Both the position numbers and the translations under genes were made by a program. From Lactococcus carnosus (GTDB lineage Bacteria; Bacillota; Bacilli; Lactobacillales; Streptococcaceae), in assembly GCF_006770265.1 (NCBI RefSeq), contig NZ_CP017194.1, positions 1,054,001 to 1,118,000 of the forward strand: 64,000 nt of DNA, written 5' to 3'. The notes under the pieces are model-generated. The model made no database searches. It saw nothing but the letters and a program-made list of their open reading frames with translations, and was not told where the DNA came from. Position 1 is the stretch's first letter. Every line of letters begins with the position of its first letter. Below, piece by piece: positions 63,216 through 64,000 of the stretch.

Positions 63216-63833
63216 TTACCAGCCAACAGATTTGAACGTCAATCCTAAATTATATTTAAGCTGTGTCATAGCGGTCGCTGTAGATGAACCACCATATGTA
63301 AATGTGCTTGCGTTATCACCAGCAGTTGCAGCAGTTGCAGCAACTGTACTTGTCATTTTTCCTTCTTTATTTGCTAAAGTAATCAATTTAGCATTTAAAG
63401 ATGTGTTAACAGCACCAGCATTTACAAGGTTAGTCGTTGCAGTCGTCGCTGTGTTTGTAGCGGTACCTACAGTTTGAAGTGTTAAGCTAAAGCTACTAGG
63501 TGCAACATTTGTGCTATCAGCCGTAAAAGCAGTTGCTAATACATCCACAGGACGACCTGAGTTATTTACGATTTTATACGTAGGAGACTTAACTGTAGGA
63601 TCTTTAGGCGTGTTATAGAAGATTGTTGAGGTGGGGACAGTTACATTGATCCAATTGTCGTCCCCTTCTGGGATTTTTGAATCGGGATTTGTGTTGTCAG
63701 CACCTAATGTACCATTGACTGCTACGGTAGCAGAAGAACCTTGTACTGTCTGATCGGCAAATGTTTTGTCTGCCATTAAGCTAGCAGCGATTAATGTTGT
63801 CGCAACGAGTGATAAACCGAGTAATTTATTCAT
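63216..63833 (-). CDS. Secreted surface protein (WxL/Csc-like), beta-rich
   Basis: 205 residues. A signal peptide (MNKLLGLSLVATTLIAASLM to TFA, about 1-26) precedes a Thr/Ala/Asn-rich mature chain of about 180 residues with a beta-strand pattern, no lipobox and no sortase motif. Residues DDNWINVTVPTSTIFYNTP, then YKIVNNSGRPVDVLATAF, and the ending LKYNLGLTFKSVGW recall WxL-domain surface proteins, although the canonical W-x-L triplet does not appear. It shares VNGTL near the mature N-terminus with the small protein at 62544. This protein may attach non-covalently to the wall. Family membership is moderate. Confidence 0.65.
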   Translation of the reverse strand: MNKLLGLSLVATTLIAASLMADKTFADQTVQGSSATVAVNGTLGADNTNPDSKIPEGDDNWINVTVPTSTIFYNTPKDPTVKSPTYKIVNNSGRPVDVLATAFTADSTNVAPSSFSLTLQTVGTATNTATTATTNLVNAGAVNTSLNAKLITLANKEGKMTSTVAATAATAGDNASTFTYGGSSTATAMTQLKYNLGLTFKSVGW

Positions 63834-63941
63834 TTTACTTTACTCTCAGAATTTAATATTCTGGCCTTTCTATTTAGTCGGAAGTTACACTTCCAAGAAT
63901 GTTATAACTGGCTCATTTTATGGTCTTCACCTTGACCCATT

Positions 63942-64000
63942 TTATTGAACAGTCATAGTTACAATAGCAAACTGTTGACCGCGTTTTTGTTTTGTCTTGT
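63942..64000 (-). CDS. C-terminal end of a gene running off the window (tentative)
   Basis: A minus-strand frame open from the window edge ends TAA at 63942 and reads KTKQKRGQQFAIVTMTVQ. The alternating pattern resembles a final beta strand. It is 108 nt ahead of the surface protein start, so it could be another gene of the same cluster. Eighteen codons are too few to be sure. Confidence 0.35.
   Translation of the reverse strand, partial: KTKQKRGQQFAIVTMTVQ

Noticed and set aside
63169-63477. Plus-strand open frame of about 100 codons
   Set aside because: Antisense shadow of the Ala/Thr-rich surface protein at 63216, with low-complexity translation.

Overview
The window reads as a chromosomal segment of a low-GC member of the Streptococcaceae, most likely a Lactococcus/Pseudolactococcus species. 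The evidence is a XerS recombinase beside a dif_SL-type site, a lactococcal-type IlvE, a choQ/choS-type osmolyte transporter, AdcA fused to ZinT, a scpA-scpB-rluB cluster carrying a XerD-like gene, and operator motifs of CodY, CcpA and an AdcR/ZitR-type regulator. It contains no tRNA, rRNA, insertion sequence, prophage or CRISPR that I can see. The dif site (10603-10633) and a switch in the prevailing coding strand around it place the window across the replication terminus.

Layout. 1-2.5 kb: end of a sugar ABC transporter operon. 2.7-4.3 kb: rbgA-rnhB. 4.3-9.4 kb: MscS channel, CodY-controlled ilvE, a transglutaminase-like protein and a P-type ATPase. 9.5-12 kb: xerS, dif and a membrane acyltransferase. 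12-15.7 kb: brnQ, rplJ-rplL with an L10 leader, ribU with an FMN riboswitch. 15.7-21.2 kb: a long minus-strand housekeeping run (murI, rdgB, phosphodiesterase, cbpB, xerD-like, scpA, scpB, rluB). 21.3-24.4 kb: yneF, lysA, trmFO. 24.5-31 kb: a peptide-antibiotic defence island with a decayed exported-protein gene, a bacteriocin-immunity-like gene, a Bce-type two-component system and ABC transporter, and a divergent unknown membrane protein. 31-34.3 kb: pheA-aroK and ylxM-ffh. 34.4-39.4 kb: malate locus maeE-maeP / maeK-maeR. 39.6-41.9 kb: an OmpR-type two-component system. 41.9-47.7 kb: glpK-glpO-glpF and an Mga-family regulator. 47.8-50.9 kb: AI-2E permease, lactonase, methyltransferase. 51-58.2 kb: zinc lipoprotein adcA, choQS, aldB-folC, ohr-gpx. 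58.5-61.9 kb: HAD phosphatase plus ABC-2 exporter operon. 62-64 kb: a broken NTF2-like gene and two secreted surface proteins, with the end of a third gene at the window edge.

How it works together. Much of the window is nutrient-responsive: branched-chain amino acids (ilvE/CodY, brnQ), zinc (adcA), riboflavin (FMN switch), malate (MaeKR plus CcpA) and glycerol (CcpA plus a GlpK His232 that matches the HPr-phosphorylated site of enterococcal enzymes). The most interesting less-explained signals are four copies of a 24-bp dyad TTTACATAA-N6-TTATGTAAA at gene boundaries (three perfect), a perfect BceR-type box shared by the peptide exporter and a leaderless unknown membrane gene, two secreted proteins sharing a VNGTL motif of which one carries a ruined sortase-like signal, and a HAD phosphatase joined to an ABC-2 exporter.
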